In this document: positions 34,919 through 46,438 of the stretch, in pieces | Layout: the number at the start of each line of letters is the position of its first letter | How positions within the stretch are numbered: position 1 is the stretch's first letter | Assembly: GCA_950295325.1 (NCBI GenBank) | Contig: OX485805.1 | Span: forward strand, 58,242,758-58,306,757 | DNA length: 64,000 bases | Source of the DNA: Polytrichum commune | Taxonomy: Eukaryota > Streptophyta > Polytrichopsida > Polytrichales > Polytrichaceae | Direction of reading: 5' to 3' | Position numbers and translations under genes: made by a program | Notes under the pieces: model-generated | The model's database searches: none | What the model was told of the DNA's origin: nothing | The model's input: only the letters and a program-made list of their open reading frames with translations

Positions 34919-35753
34919 CTCACCCCCACCAAACGGAGTCGATGCCCTCATCGACTATACTCGTAGTCGGCACACCAATTCTCAAGTTGCCATCCTCTAT
35001 GGTGCGGCATTGTGTTTACCTTAGGGCGCGACCCCCACAATGCATCTTCAAATTTGGCATAGTCCCAAAGGTGTCGTTCCTAGGTGGTCCGTTAGCAACC
35101 TTGGATCTCTCATCCAAGGACCTAACCTATACTAGACCCACCTACTTTGAGACTCACTTGGGTTGCCCCTCCTTTGGGGCCTCCCCCGTTAGGCTCCACT
35201 AGCCTAACCTGACACATCTAGGCGAGACCTCAACGCTTCCACTAAGTTGTCTCGGTTGCAACTCCGAGATGGCTTTCCATTGTTAAGCCACGCCTCGATC
35301 GCACGGGGGTGATGCCAAGTCCCGCCCGACTCGGTTCCCACTTTGCTCTTTCGAGACATGGGTTCATGACTCCCATGCGCCAACTCTCGTTAGCTCGCGG
35401 GTAGCACTTTTATGAGCACGCGCCATCACCTTGTCCCCGCCCGGACAAGCCCACAACTAAGAAGTTTCTTGGTTTTATCCAAGGCCCCTCCAAGCCATGG
35501 CCCCAATTACTCGGCTTACCCAACCTAGTTTGGCATGTCTATTCCCACTCTTCCATTAACCAAGCACAAGTACAAGACTAGGACCTCATCTCATACTTTT
35601 CTCTTTGCACCACTAAAGTTTGGACTTTATTCCTTCAAGCCAAAGAACAAATACATGATGTGGAGTAATTAGCCTCGAAGCTAAGTGTGCTACTAGCGTC
35701 TCTCCCCCACTAAAGGAGATTGATGTCCTCATCAATGCCTACACTTCATTTCA

Positions 35754-35970
35754 TTGGAGTGTCTAGCCTTAGTTTCTTCAAAGTGCTTTACCAATTCCTT
35801 GCCGTTCATCATGTCTCTTGCCGCTACCCAAACGGCTTCTTTCTCATGGTATCCTCACCATTTCACCAAGTACTTCTTTGTACATTTTCTTTCATTTTTA
35901 CTTGGGCTTCCTACACTTGAGGATGCCCTCCTACCTCATGTTCCAAATGACGTCCACAAGGTGGGGAGGT
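35754..35970 (-). pseudogene. Element D chromodomain region, cut by copy C
   Basis: Corresponds to copy B 22410-22620. The plus-strand text GTCCACAAGGTGGGGAGGT stops at 35970 and resumes as GAGGTGGCCTAATCAC at 43252. Confidence 0.7.
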
Positions 35971-36943
35971 TGTCGCGCACCTCTCCATGAGGAGTGCCCG
36001 AAACACCATGGGCACAAGGGGGACCCCGGAGTGACACCCGGGACTTGTGGCGCCGTTGGTGAGAGGGCCCAAGTGATCCTAGTGTGGGTGAGGGCCCCGG
36101 GCGTTGGGAACGCCTCCCACCCACGAAGACTAGGAGGCACAAGGGTAAGGCCATGAGTTATGCGTAGCTCATGGCGTGGTGATTCTAGAAAGCTCAAGAA
36201 CACCTCAATCGGAGGTGTGAGCTAGGAGTTATGGCCATTTGAGTGGGGCGCTGTCCCGGGACAGCGCCCTGTTACAGCAGTGCCTGGGAGCGATTCCCGG
36301 GACTGCCAAGGATCAAACAGGCATAACTTCCTCAACACTTGCCCGAATGGGGCAAGTGAGGAGTCCATCGGCATCTACGTGAAGCGTAGATGAAGATGGA
36401 GTGGTTGGTTGTTATGATCAGACATCATACAAGGAAGTTATGATGGTCTGAAGCTGCTGGGGGGTTCTAGGCCCAGCAGCTAAAGGAAAATGTCCACTTG
36501 GCCCCAACTCTTGGTAGAGAGACAAGAGGTTGGTTGACGGTGGGGTAGGGGCCCCGCGTAGAGTCCTAGAGGCTTATATGGGTGAGGTGGTGTGGCCTCA
36601 CCCACCCGAGGCCGAACGGCAAGGCCTCCATGGGCTTTGGCCTATTGTGAGGCCATAGTTGCCTAGTATGCTTCGGGTTGTTGTAGTGTTGATCCGGCAA
36701 CGCGATGATCAACATAGGATTGGACTTCCATGGATGGAAGTCCACATTGGGGAAATGGGTTACCGATTAAGGGGTGAGTCCCGAAAGCAAAGTAGGAGGG
36801 TTGGTTCCCTCCTATGAACTATTGGTCCGGGGTAAGAGGAGCTATCCATTAGCATGGCGGAATGCGAAGGGTTAGCGACTCGTAACCTTTGCTAGAATTG
36901 AAAATTGGCAAGATTATTAAGGGACCTAGCAAGGGTTGCGACA
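35971..36943 (+). repeat. 5' LTR of element C
   Basis: 973 bp, TGTCGCGCACC to GGTTGCGACA. It contains a perfect 24-bp palindrome at 36246-36269 and further hairpins at 36151-36174, 36336-36358, 36372-36392, 36423-36445, 36453-36480 and 36721-36744. Confidence 0.93.
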
Positions 36944-36945
36944 CT

Positions 36946-36957
36946 TGGTATCAGAGC
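36946..36957 (+). other. Primer-binding site of element C (initiator tRNA-Met)
   Basis: TGGTATCAGAGC two bases after the LTR terminus CA; complementary to the 3' end of initiator tRNA-Met. Confidence 0.92.
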
Positions 36958-37609
36958 AGGGTTCCAAGTTTTGAGCTCGCACTTTGAGGGAAACATGGCT
37001 ATCAAAAATGCGGGTTATGATGGTGAGCCCGGGGTTTCCAAAAGGTTGTGAGGCTCAAATTGGAACAAGGATCATGTGCAAGTGGAATTTGACCATACCA
37101 TTGGTTCTAATGACAATGGTGGGCATGAGGGTGGATTTGGTAAGGAAAATGGAGGAGTGCTTTGAAAAGGGCTCCCGCAAACCTCAAAAAAACATTTGGG
37201 GCCTAGAATACCGAATGCACCCAAAACCTTGGAGGGTATTAATGTTGGATTGAAATTTCAATTCGAGATGCTTCGAAGGTTCGGATGTTGAAATGAACTT
37301 GGTGCTAATGAGGCACTCATGGCCTCTTATGGCCTATGTGCGCTATTCAAACGCACAAATGAAGGATACACCTAAAACGGACGAGCTTTCTAAGAAATGC
37401 ATCGTTTTAGGTGGGGCTTTAAAAGCGGGTGGTGGATGCCTTGTTTAAGTCCCCAAGGCTTCTTGAGGACATGGTGGGGACCATCAAGTTCGCAAGAGCA
37501 TTGAAGCCGATGGTCCCAAAGAGAAGTTTGGCGGCGCATCACCACAAGTGGCTTTAGCCAAAGTAGGTCCCAAAGAAATGAGTGCAAATTGTTTGGTCCA
37601 TTTTACTTA

Positions 37610-37925
37610 GGCAAAACATGTTGGTGCCGCGGACGGAATGTTGAAAGGTGGCTTTATGCTTCCAAAGCAAATCATATTTGTGCCGCGGACGGAATGTTGG
37701 GAGGTGGGTTTGTCCTACCAAGGCAATTCATGTTCGTGCCGCGGACGGAGTGTGGGAAGGTGGCTTTGTGCTACCAAGGCAAAACATGTTTGTTTTGCGG
37801 ACAAACTATTAGAAATTGGTTTTGTGGCACCAAACCAATTTATCCCGCGCACGAAATGTTTGAAGTTGGCTTTGCGGACCAAGCCAAGCCAAGTTGCGGA
37901 GGACCAAATGTAAGACGATGGCATT
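37610..37925 (+). repeat. 56-bp tandem repeats in element C
   Basis: The same array as at 25545-25865, in plus orientation, with GTGCCGCGGACGGA cores. Located in the gag zone, where I see no retroviral Gag or zinc knuckle. Confidence 0.85.
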
Positions 37926-38064
37926 GTGGCCAAGGCTAGTAGCCTTAAGCCGAGGCCAAGTCTTTTGTACCTTGAGGCTCAAATGAATGGGAGATATGTC
38001 TCATGAGTTGACAAAGAGGCAATGGACTCTTTCATGAGCCCAAAGCTCACAAGGGAGTTGGGGC

Positions 38065-38552
38065 TTGCCAATTGATAGAGCGGGCAAGCCCACCAAGGTG
38101 CGGTTTGGAAAGGGCGAACCGCATGAGACAAAGGAGGCCGCGATGCATGTAACCTTTCAATGTGGGACATTGGATTTTTGTCAAAATTTCACACCAAGTG
38201 AAATAGATGAAATGCATGTCATTGTGAAGGCCGCCTTCTTTGAAACTCACATGATAGATGTGAGGTGCAAGCCGGGTGTTTGCAATGCATTATGATGTGT
38301 CATAATAGCAAAGAATTGAAGTTCAAATTGACAAGGACTCCTATGGTAGGAGGACCCAAGTTGAATTTGGTCTTAATGGACCAAATGCAAAATATAAACA
38401 TAATTGTCGTGGTTCAATTGGAGCAACTCCAAAGAATGTATGGGGAGGCGAGGAAAGATGGGCCTCCCCCAAATCACATTGGTGGGATGTTGGTGAGATA
38501 CAAGGATGTATTCACCAATGTGTTGCCCAAAAAAATTACCGCCAAGGAGTGA
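38065..38552 (+). pseudogene. Element C protease-like and pre-RT remnant
   Basis: Two overlapping frames, split by a small shift near 38280. They end in YKDVFTNVLPKK, which resembles the LP-PRR segment just before the reverse-transcriptase fingers. No catalytic protease motif is seen. The copies in B, D and E cover the same protein. Confidence 0.5.
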
Positions 38553-38559
38553 AAAATAA

Positions 38560-38768
38560 CTTTGCTCAACGAGAGATTGAGTTCTTGAGGTATGTGGTGA
38601 CAAAGGATGTTGGTGGATGAACATGAAGAATGTCAAAGCAATCCAAAAGGAGAATTGGCCCTTCATTCAAAAAAATGCTTAGGTCATTTGTTGGCCTAGC
38701 CAACTACTACCACCACCTCATTCAAGAGTTTTTGAAGGTTGCTAGGACCTTAATCAACTTATTGAGGA
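38560..38768 (+). pseudogene. RT thumb remnant with the palm missing
   Basis: Right after the pre-RT segment the sequence reads EIEFLRYVVTKD and then SFVGLANYYHHLIQEF, which are the post-palm motifs (EVxFLGHVV and RSFLGLANYYRRFI) of gypsy reverse transcriptase. The roughly 150-200 residues between them, including the catalytic YxDD region, are absent. Copy B (24715-24960) and D (about 45485-45690) have the same structure. Confidence 0.8.
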
Positions 38769-39680
38769 AAATGGCTATCCCAAAAGTGGGATGAGCCTTG
38801 TCACCAAGCCTTTGGGGAGCTCAAAAACAAGTTCTCTTCACAAGATGTGGTTAAGTTTCCGGATTTTCGTAAGCATTTTGAGGTGCACATGGAGGCGAAG
38901 GATTTTACCATTGGCGGATGTTGATCCAAGATGGATGACCATTGCTTATGGGAGCATTAAGCTCCATGGTTGTTGAACCTTGTCCGGCGTGTGCAAGAAA
39001 TGGTTATCCCAAGAGTGGGATGAGCCTTGCCACAAAGCCTTCGGGAAGCTTAAGACCAAGTTCTCTTCGCCGCCCGTGTTCAAGTTCGTGGAGTTGGCAA
39101 ACCTTTGAGGTGCATACGGGGGCGGGTGACTTTACCATTGGCGGATGTTAAGGCAAAATGGATGGCCATTGCATATAACAGCATGAAGCTTGATGGTTGT
39201 TCAACCTTGTCCAACTTGTGCAAGAAATGGCTATCCCAAGAGTGGGATGAGCCTTGCCACCAAGTCTTTGAGGAGCTTAAGACCAAGTTCTATCGCCACC
39301 CGTGCTCAAGTTTTTGGAGTTTGACAAACCTTTTGAGGTGCATACGGGGGCGAGTGACTTTACCATTGGTGGATGTTGATGCACGATGGATGACCATTGT
39401 ATATGGGAGCATGAAGCTCGATGGTTGTCCGACCTTGTGTGACTCGTGAAAGAAATGGCTATCCCAAGAATGGGATGAGCCTTGTCACCAAGTCTTTGGG
39501 GAGCTTAAGAGCAAGTTCTCTTCGCCGCCCGTGCTCAAGTTCGCGGAGCTTGACAAACCTTTTGAGGTGCATACGGGGGTGAATGACTTTGCCAATGGTG
39601 GATTTTGTGTAAGATGGATGGCCATTGCATATGGGAGCATGAAGCTCGATGGTTGTCAAAGAAGACAACCAACTCATGAC
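38769..39680 (+). repeat. Four tandem 228-bp RNase H units in element C
   Basis: Anchors ATGGCTATCCCAAG at about 38771, 39000, 39227 and 39455 are 227-229 bp apart, so the unit is 76 codons and keeps frame. Each unit covers the RT connection (EWDEPCHQVFEELK) and the RNase H start (FEVHTGASDFTIGG). The fourth copy leads into the normal RNase H sequence. Confidence 0.9.
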
Positions 39681-39790
39681 AAAGAACTTCTTTGCCGTAG
39701 TGCATTGCTTGAAGATGTGGCGACATTATATGGGGTCGCACAAAGCAAAGGTCTACATGGACAATGTGTCCTAAAAGTATTTTGACATAC
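39531..39790 (+). pseudogene. Element C RNase H remnant
   Basis: Begins KFAELDKPFEVHTG and continues as QPTHDKELLCR..., the THDKEL motif that follows the RNase H start. A shift then gives MWRHYL, and LIHKPDRGNVVPDARSRP follows (usual: PGKxNVVADALSR). The first catalytic Asp is Gly. Confidence 0.7.
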
Positions 39791-40019
39791 AAGCATAAGT
39801 GAACGCCAAGTCATTGCGGAGGCATGATAGTTTGGCGCTTATGAAGGTGGATTTGATCCACAAACCGGACCGTGGAAATGTGGTGCCGGATGCGCGAAGT
39901 AGACCGGAAGAGTTCCAAGCAATGAGAACCATCCAAACCTTGTGGCTAATGTGTGCCGGCGAAGAAAACTTGTGATGCAAGATACGGGAGGGGTAAATTA
40001 ACTACCCCAAAGCACAAAA

Positions 40020-40916
40020 GCTTTTAGGTGAGCTTCGCAAGAGCAAGGTGCTCAAAGAGGTTAAGTTGGTGGACGGATTGTTCAAGTGCAAACAAAGTCG
40101 GGTATATGTGCCACAAGGCAAGTTGAGGCTATCGGTTTTGAAGGAGGAATATGATAGTCCTATTGCCGGCCATAGAGGAGAAAAAAAAAACCGCCATAGA
40201 ATGGTGTCAAAGAGGTACCATTGGCGGTGCATAAAGGAAGATATAGCCCACTTTGTGAAGGCTTGAATCAAAGTGCAAAGTGAACCGAGCCTCTTACCAA
40301 AAGCAAGGCGGCTTCTTGCAACCGTTGCCTATCCCGTTGGCGCCATGGCATGGTATGTGCATGGACTTGATCACAAGTTTGCCGGAGTCACATGGGTATG
40401 ATGCCATCTTGTTGATGGTAGAGCGGTTTGCCAAGTGGGCACACATGGTGCCGATAGTGGGAACCGCCACCGCGTTGGAGACCGCATAGCCTTTTCTCAA
40501 AGGATGGTTGAGGCACCACGGGTTGCCAAGAGTGATTGTGTGGGATCAAGATCCAAAGTTCACAAGTGCATTTTCAATGCATTGCTCTAAGGACGTCGGA
40601 ATGAAACTAAGGTTTAGCACGACCTTGCATTCCCAAATGAATGGGAAATCGGAACGTGTGAATGGAGTCTTGAAGCAATACTTGAGGAACTTGGTGGGGG
40701 CGGACCAAGGAGATTGGGCGGACTATGTGGGTCGAGCGGAGTGTAATTGCAATGTAGCCACGCACTTGGCTACCAAGGGGTGGTCTTTGGTGGTGGCTTA
40801 TGGAGTGGATGCGCTCCAACCTATTAACCTAGCTCTCGAGGGGGCACATTCAACACTAGAGTTCAACCAAGATGGTGAGGACTTGGCCAAGAATGTAAAC
40901 AAGTCTTGGAGATGAC
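40020..40916 (+). pseudogene. Element C integrase remnant
   Basis: The zinc-binding region (AGHRGEKKNRHRM, HFVKAC), then CMDLITSLPESHGYDAILL (first Asp), VIVWDQDPKF (second Asp) and GKSERVNG (Glu). Frames break near 40266 and at 40489. The catalytic triad is retained. Integrase would insert the cDNA in the nucleus; this copy cannot make it whole. Confidence 0.8.
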
Positions 40917-41048
40917 CAAGTTGTTGGTGGAGAAAACCCGAAGGTGCTACGGAGTGCAAGTCAATGCCGGAAGACGCGAAGTGGAGAATGAGGTGGGCCA
41001 AAAGGCGTTGTTGAATGTGAACAACTTCACTTAGCCGGAAGGCCTCAC

Positions 41049-41460
41049 TCCAAAGTTTATGTCCAAAATTGGAGCTCCGTTTCCCATTGTGGAACAAGTG
41101 GTCAAGGACATATATAAGTTGGAATTACCGCCCAAGATCAAAGTGCATCCGACATTTCATGTCTCATTACGAAAGTCATTTTAGGACGACACCTTGTGGC
41201 CCGATCACAAGCAAGTGATTAGGCCACCTCCCGACCTTGTGGACGTCATTTGGAACATGAGGTAAGAGGGCATCCTCAAGTGTAGGAAGCCCAAGTGAAA
41301 ATGAAAGAAAAAGTACAAAGGAGTACTTGGTGAAATGGTGAGGATACCATGAGAAAGAAACCGCTTGGGTGGCGGCAAGAGACATGGTCAACACCAATGA
41401 ATTGGTGAAGCACTTTGGAGAAACTAAGGCTAAGGATTCCAATAAAATGAAGCGTAGGCA
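41049..41460 (+). pseudogene. Element C chromodomain region
   Basis: After integrase: GAPFPIVEQVVKDIYKLELP and HPTFHVS, then a chromodomain-like run EYLVKW, a TGA at 41339-41341, GYHEKETAWVAARDM. The stop falls where chromodomains usually carry Lys or Arg (KWKGY/KWRGY), so CGA-to-TGA is likely. This puts the family among the chromoviruses. Confidence 0.72.
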
Positions 41461-42278
41461 TTGATGAGGACATCAATCTCCTTTAGTGGGGGAGAGACGC
41501 TAGTAGCACACTTAGCTTCGAGGTTAATTACTCCACAACATTAACTTGTTCTTTGGCTTGAGGGAATAAAGTCCAAACTTTAGTGGTGCAAAGAGAAAAG
41601 TATGAGATGAGGTCCTAGTCTTGTACTTGTGCTTGGTTAATGGAAGAGGGGGAATAGATATGCCAAACTAGGTTGGGTAAGCCGAGTAATTGGGGGCCAT
41701 GGCTTGGAGGGGCCTTGGATAAAACCAAGAAACTTCTTAGTTGTGGGCTTGTCCGGGCGGGGACAAGGTGATGGCGCGTGCTCATAAAAGTGCTACCCGC
41801 GAGCTAACGAAAGTTGGCGCATGGGAGTCATGAACCCATGTCTCGAAAGAGCAAAGTGGGAACCGAGTCGGGCGGGACTTGGCATCACCCCCGTGCGATC
41901 GAGGCGTGGCTTAACAATGGAAAGTCATCTCGGAGTTGCAACCGAGACAACTTAGTGGAAGCGTTGAGGTCTCGCCTAGATGTGTCAGGTTAGGCTAGAG
42001 GAGCCTAACGGGGGAGGCCCCAAAGGAGGGGCAACCCAAGTGAGTCCTAAAGTAGGTGGGTCTAGTATAGGTTAGGTCCTTGGATGACAGATCCAAGGTC
42101 GCTAACGGACCACCTAGGAACGACACCTTTGGGACCATGCCAAATTTGAAGATGCATTGTGGGGGTCGCGCCCTAAGGTAAACACAATGCCGCACCATAG
42201 AGGATGGCAACTTGAGAATTGGTGTGCCGACTACAAGTATAGTCGATGAGGGCATCGACTCCGTTTGGTGGGGGTGAG
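41461..42278 (+). other. Element C 3' non-coding region and polypurine tract
   Basis: About 0.8 kb without a supported gene, ending in GGTGGGGGTGAG (42267-42278) directly before the LTR, a good polypurine tract. The equivalent stretches in B (21573-22400) and D (34919-35750) are near-identical. Confidence 0.7.
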
Positions 42279-43251
42279 TGTCGCGCACCTCTCCATGAGG
42301 AGTGCCCGAAACACCATGGGCACAAGGGGGACCCCGGAGTGACACCCGGGACTTGTGGCGCCGTTGGTGAGAGGGCCCAAGTGATCCTAGTGTGGGTGAG
42401 GGCCCCGGGCGTTGGGAACGCCTCCCACCCACGAAGACTAGGAGGCACAAGGGTAAGGCCATGAGTTATGCGTAGCTCATGGCGTGGTGATTCTAGAAAG
42501 CTCAAGAACACCTCAATCGGAGGTGTGAGCTAGGAGTTATGGCCATTTGAGTGGGGCGCTGTCCCGGGACAGCGCCCTGTTACAGCAGTGCCTGGGAGCG
42601 ATTCCCGGGACTGCCAAGGATCAAACAGGCATAACTTCCTCAACACTTGCCCGAATGGGGCAAGTGAGGAGTCCATCGGCATCTACGTGAAGCGTAGATG
42701 AAGATGGAGTGGTTGGTTGTTATGATCAGACATCATACAAGGAAGTTATGATGGTCTGAAGCTGCTGGGGGGTTCTAGGCCCAGCAGCTAAAGGAAAATG
42801 TCCACTTGGCCCCAACTCTTGGTAGAGAGACAAGAGGTTGGTTGACGGTGGGGTAGGGGCCCCGCGTAGAGTCCTAGAGGCTTATATGGGTGAGGTGGTG
42901 TGGCCTCACCCACCCGAGGCCGAACGGCAAGGCCTCCATGGGCTTTGGCCTATTGTGAGGCCATAGTTGCCTAGTATGCTTCGGGTTGTTGTAGTGTTGA
43001 TCCGGCAACGCGATGATCAACATAGGATTGGACTTCCATGGATGGAAGTCCACATTGGGGAAATGGGTTACCGATTAAGGGGTGAGTCCCGAAAGCAAAG
43101 TAGGAGGGTTGGTTCCCTCCTATGAACTATTGGTCCGGGGTAAGAGGAGCTATCCATTAGCATGGCGGAATGCGAAGGGTTAGCGACTCGTAACCTTTGC
43201 TAGAATTGAAAATTGGCAAGATTATTAAGGGACCTAGCAAGGGTTGCGACA
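42279..43251 (+). repeat. 3' LTR of element C
   Basis: 973 bp, matching 35971-36943. Followed by the GAGGT duplication at 43252-43256. Confidence 0.93.
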
Positions 43252-43399
43252 GAGGTGGCCTAATCACTTGTTTGTGATCGGGCCACAAGGTGTCGTCCTT
43301 AAATCGTTTTAGGAATGAGACATGAAATGTGGGATGCACTTTGATCTTGGGCGGTAATTCCAACTTATATATGTCCTTGAACACTTGTTCCACAATGGA

Positions 43400-44440
43400 A
43401 AACGGAGCTCCAATTTTGGACATGAACTTTGGAGTGAGGCCTTCCGGCTAGGTGAAGTTGTTCACATTCAACAACACCTTCTGGCCCACCTCATTCTCCA
43501 CTTCGCGTCTTCCGGCATTGACTTGCACTCCGTAGCACCTTCGGGCTTTCTCCACCAACAACTTGGTCATCTCCAAGACTTGTTTACCATCCTTGGCCAA
43601 ATCCTCACCATCTTGGTTAAACTCTAGTGTTCAATGTGCCCCCTCGAGAGCTAGGTTAATAGGTTGGAGTGCATCCACTCCATAAGCCACCACGAAAGAC
43701 CACCCCTTGGTAGTCAAGTGCGTGGCTATATTGCAATTACACTCCGCTCGACCCACATAGTCCACCCAATCTCCTTGGTCCGCCCCCACCAAGTTCCTCA
43801 AGTATTGCTTCAAGACTCCATTCACACGTTCCGTTTTCCCATCCATTTGGGAATGCAAGGCCGTGCTAAACTTTAGTTTCATTCCGACCTCCTTAGAGAA
43901 ATGCATTGAAAATGCACTTGTGAAATTTGGATCTTGATCCCACACAATCACTTTTGGCAACCCGTGGTGCCTCAACCATCATTTGAGAAAAGGCTATGCG
44001 GTCTCCAACGCGGTGGCGGTTCCCACAATCGGCACCATGTGTGCCAACTTGGCAAACCGCTCTACCATCAACAAGATGGTATCATACCCATGTGACTCCG
44101 GCAAACTTGTGATCGAATCCATGCACATAGTATGCCATGGCGCCGACGGGATAGGCAACGGTTGCAAGAAACCGCCTTGCTTTTGGTAAGAGGCTCGGTT
44201 CACTTGGCACTTTATTCACGCCTTCACAAAGTGGGTTATATCCTCCTTTATGCACCGCCAATGGTACCTCCATGACACCATTCTATGGCGGTTTTTTCTT
44301 TCTCCTCTATGGCTGGCAATAGGACTATCACATTTTTCCTTCAAAACCGATAGCCTCAACTTGCCTTGAGGCACATACACCCGACTTTGCTTACACTTGA
44401 ACAATCCGTCCACCAACTTAACCTCTTTGAGCACCTTGCT
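43400..44440 (-). pseudogene. Element D integrase remnant
   Basis: Minus-strand frames with GKTERVNG (Glu), VIVWDQDPNFTSAF (second Asp) and CMDSITSLPESHGYD (first Asp), plus an N-terminal frame ending HFVKA. Broken by stops, like copies B and C. Confidence 0.75.
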
Positions 44441-44799
44441 CTTGCGAAGCTCACCTAAAAGCTTTTGTGCCTCGGGGTAGTTAATTTACCCCTCCCGTAT
44501 CTTGCATCACAAGTTTCCTTTGCCGGCACACATTAGCCACAAGGTTTGGATGGTTCTCATTACTTGGAACTCATCCGGTCTACTTAGCGCATCCGGCACC
44601 ACATTTCCATGGTCCGGTTTGTGGACCAAATCCACCTTCATAAGCGCCAAACTATCATGCCACCGCAATGACTTGGCGCTCACTTGTGCTTGTATACGTT
44701 AAAATACTTTTAGGACACATTGTCCATGTAGACCTTTGCTTTGTGCGACCCCAAATAATGTCGCCACATCTTCAAGCAATGCACTACGGCAAAGAAGTT

Positions 44800-45490
44800 C
44801 TTTGTCATGAGTTGGTTGTCTTCTTTGACAACCATCGAGCCTCAAGCCCCCATATGCAAAGGCCATCCATCTTACATTAACAATCCATCATTGGCAAAGT
44901 TACTCGCCCCCGTATGCACCTCAAAAGGTTTGTCAAACTCCATGAACTTGAGCACGGGCGGTGAAGAAAACTTGCTCTTAAGCTCCCCAAAGACTTGGTG
45001 ACAAGGCTAGTCCCACTCTTGGGATAGCCATTTCTTTCACAAGTCGGACAAGGTCTTACAACTATCGAGCTTCATGCTCCCATGTGCAATGGCCATATTT
45101 TTTTTTTTACATCCACATCCGCCAAATAAAGTCTTTCGCCCCCATATGCACCTCAAAAGGTATGTCAAACTCCGCGAACTTGAGCACGGGCGGCGAAGAG
45201 AACTTCGTCTTAAGCTCCTCAATGGCTTGGTGGCACGGCTCATCCCACTCTTGGGATAGTCATTTCTTGCACAAGCCGGACAAGGTTCGACAACCATGGA
45301 GCTTAATGCTCTCATAAGCAATGGTCATCCATCTTGGATCAACATCCGCCAATGATAAAGTCCTTCGTCTCCATGTGCACCTCAAAATGCTTATGAAAAC
45401 CCGGAAACTTAACCACATCTTGTGAAGAGAACTTGCTCTTGAGCTTTCCAAGGGCTTGGTGACAAGGCTCATCCCACTCTTGGGATAGCC
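44800..45490 (-). repeat. Triplicated RNase H start in element D
   Basis: Anchor copies near 45021, 45255 and 45483, with a period of about 230 bp. The third is closest to the RT thumb. The copy number equals that of B (3) and differs from C (4). Confidence 0.82.
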
Positions 45491-45807
45491 ATTTTCCTCA
45501 ATAAGTTGAATAAGGTCCTAGCAACCTTAGAAAACTCTCGAATGAAGTTGTGGTACTAATTGGCTAGGCCAACAAATGACCTAAGCCCTTTTGAATCAAG
45601 GGCCAATTCTCCTTTTGGATTGCCTTCACATTCTTCATGTTCGTCCACCAACTTCCTTTGTCACCACATGCCTCAAGAACTCAATTTCTTCTTGAGCAAA
45701 GTTGCAATTCACTTCTTGGCGGTAACATTTTGAGCAACACATTGGTGAATACATCCTTGTATCTCACCAACATCCCACAAGTATGGTTTGGGGGAGGCCC
45801 ATCTTTC

Positions 45808-46197
45808 CTAGCCTCCCCATGAGTTCCTTGGAGTTGCTTCAATTGAACCATGACCATTATGTTTACCATATTTCATTTGGTCCATTAAGACCAAATTCAA
45901 CTTGGGTCCTCCTACCATAGGAGTCCTTGTCAATTTGAACCTCAATTCTTTGCCATTATGACACATCATAATGCACGGCAAGCACACCGGCTTGCACCTC
46001 ACATCTATCATGTGAGTTTCAAAGAAGGCGGCCTTCACAATGACATGCATTTCATCTATTTCACATGGTGTGAAATTTTGACAAAAATCCAATGTCCCAC
46101 ATTGAAAGGTTACATGCATCGCGGCCTCCTTTGTCTCATGCGGTTCGCCCTTTCCAAACCGCACCTTGGTGGGCTTCACCACTCTACCAATCGGCAA
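45808..46197 (-). pseudogene. Protease-like remnant of element D
   Basis: 129 codons, the fourth copy of this frame in the window. No active-site motif is visible. Confidence 0.45.
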
Positions 46198-46438
46198 ACC
46201 CCAACTCCCTTGTGAGCTTTGGGGTCATGAAAGAGTCCATTGCCTCTTTGTCAACTCATGAGACATATCTCCGATTACTTGAGCCTCAAGGTATAAAAGA
46301 CTTGGCCTTGGCTTAAGGCTATTAGCCTTGGCCACAATGCCATAGTCTAACATTCGGTCCACGGCAACAATATGTTTTGGCTTGGTCCGCAAAGCCAACT
46401 TTTAACATCCCGTCCGCGGCACAAATATGTTCTAGCTT

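Larger units (their letters stand above)
35971..43251 (+). mobile_element. TGTCGC-family element C, full length, nested
   Basis: 7,281 bp with 973-bp LTRs at 35971-36943 and 42279-43251 that show no difference in the stretches I compared. GAGGT is duplicated at 35966-35970 and 43252-43256. The primer site is at 36946 and a purine-rich GGTGGGGGTGAG (42267-42278) precedes the 3' LTR. It entered element D in the opposite orientation. The internal 5.3 kb has gag-zone repeats, a protease-like block, RT thumb, four RNase H repeats, integrase and chromodomain, with many stops and no RT palm. It jumped recently, so it must have used proteins from another element. Confidence 0.95.
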
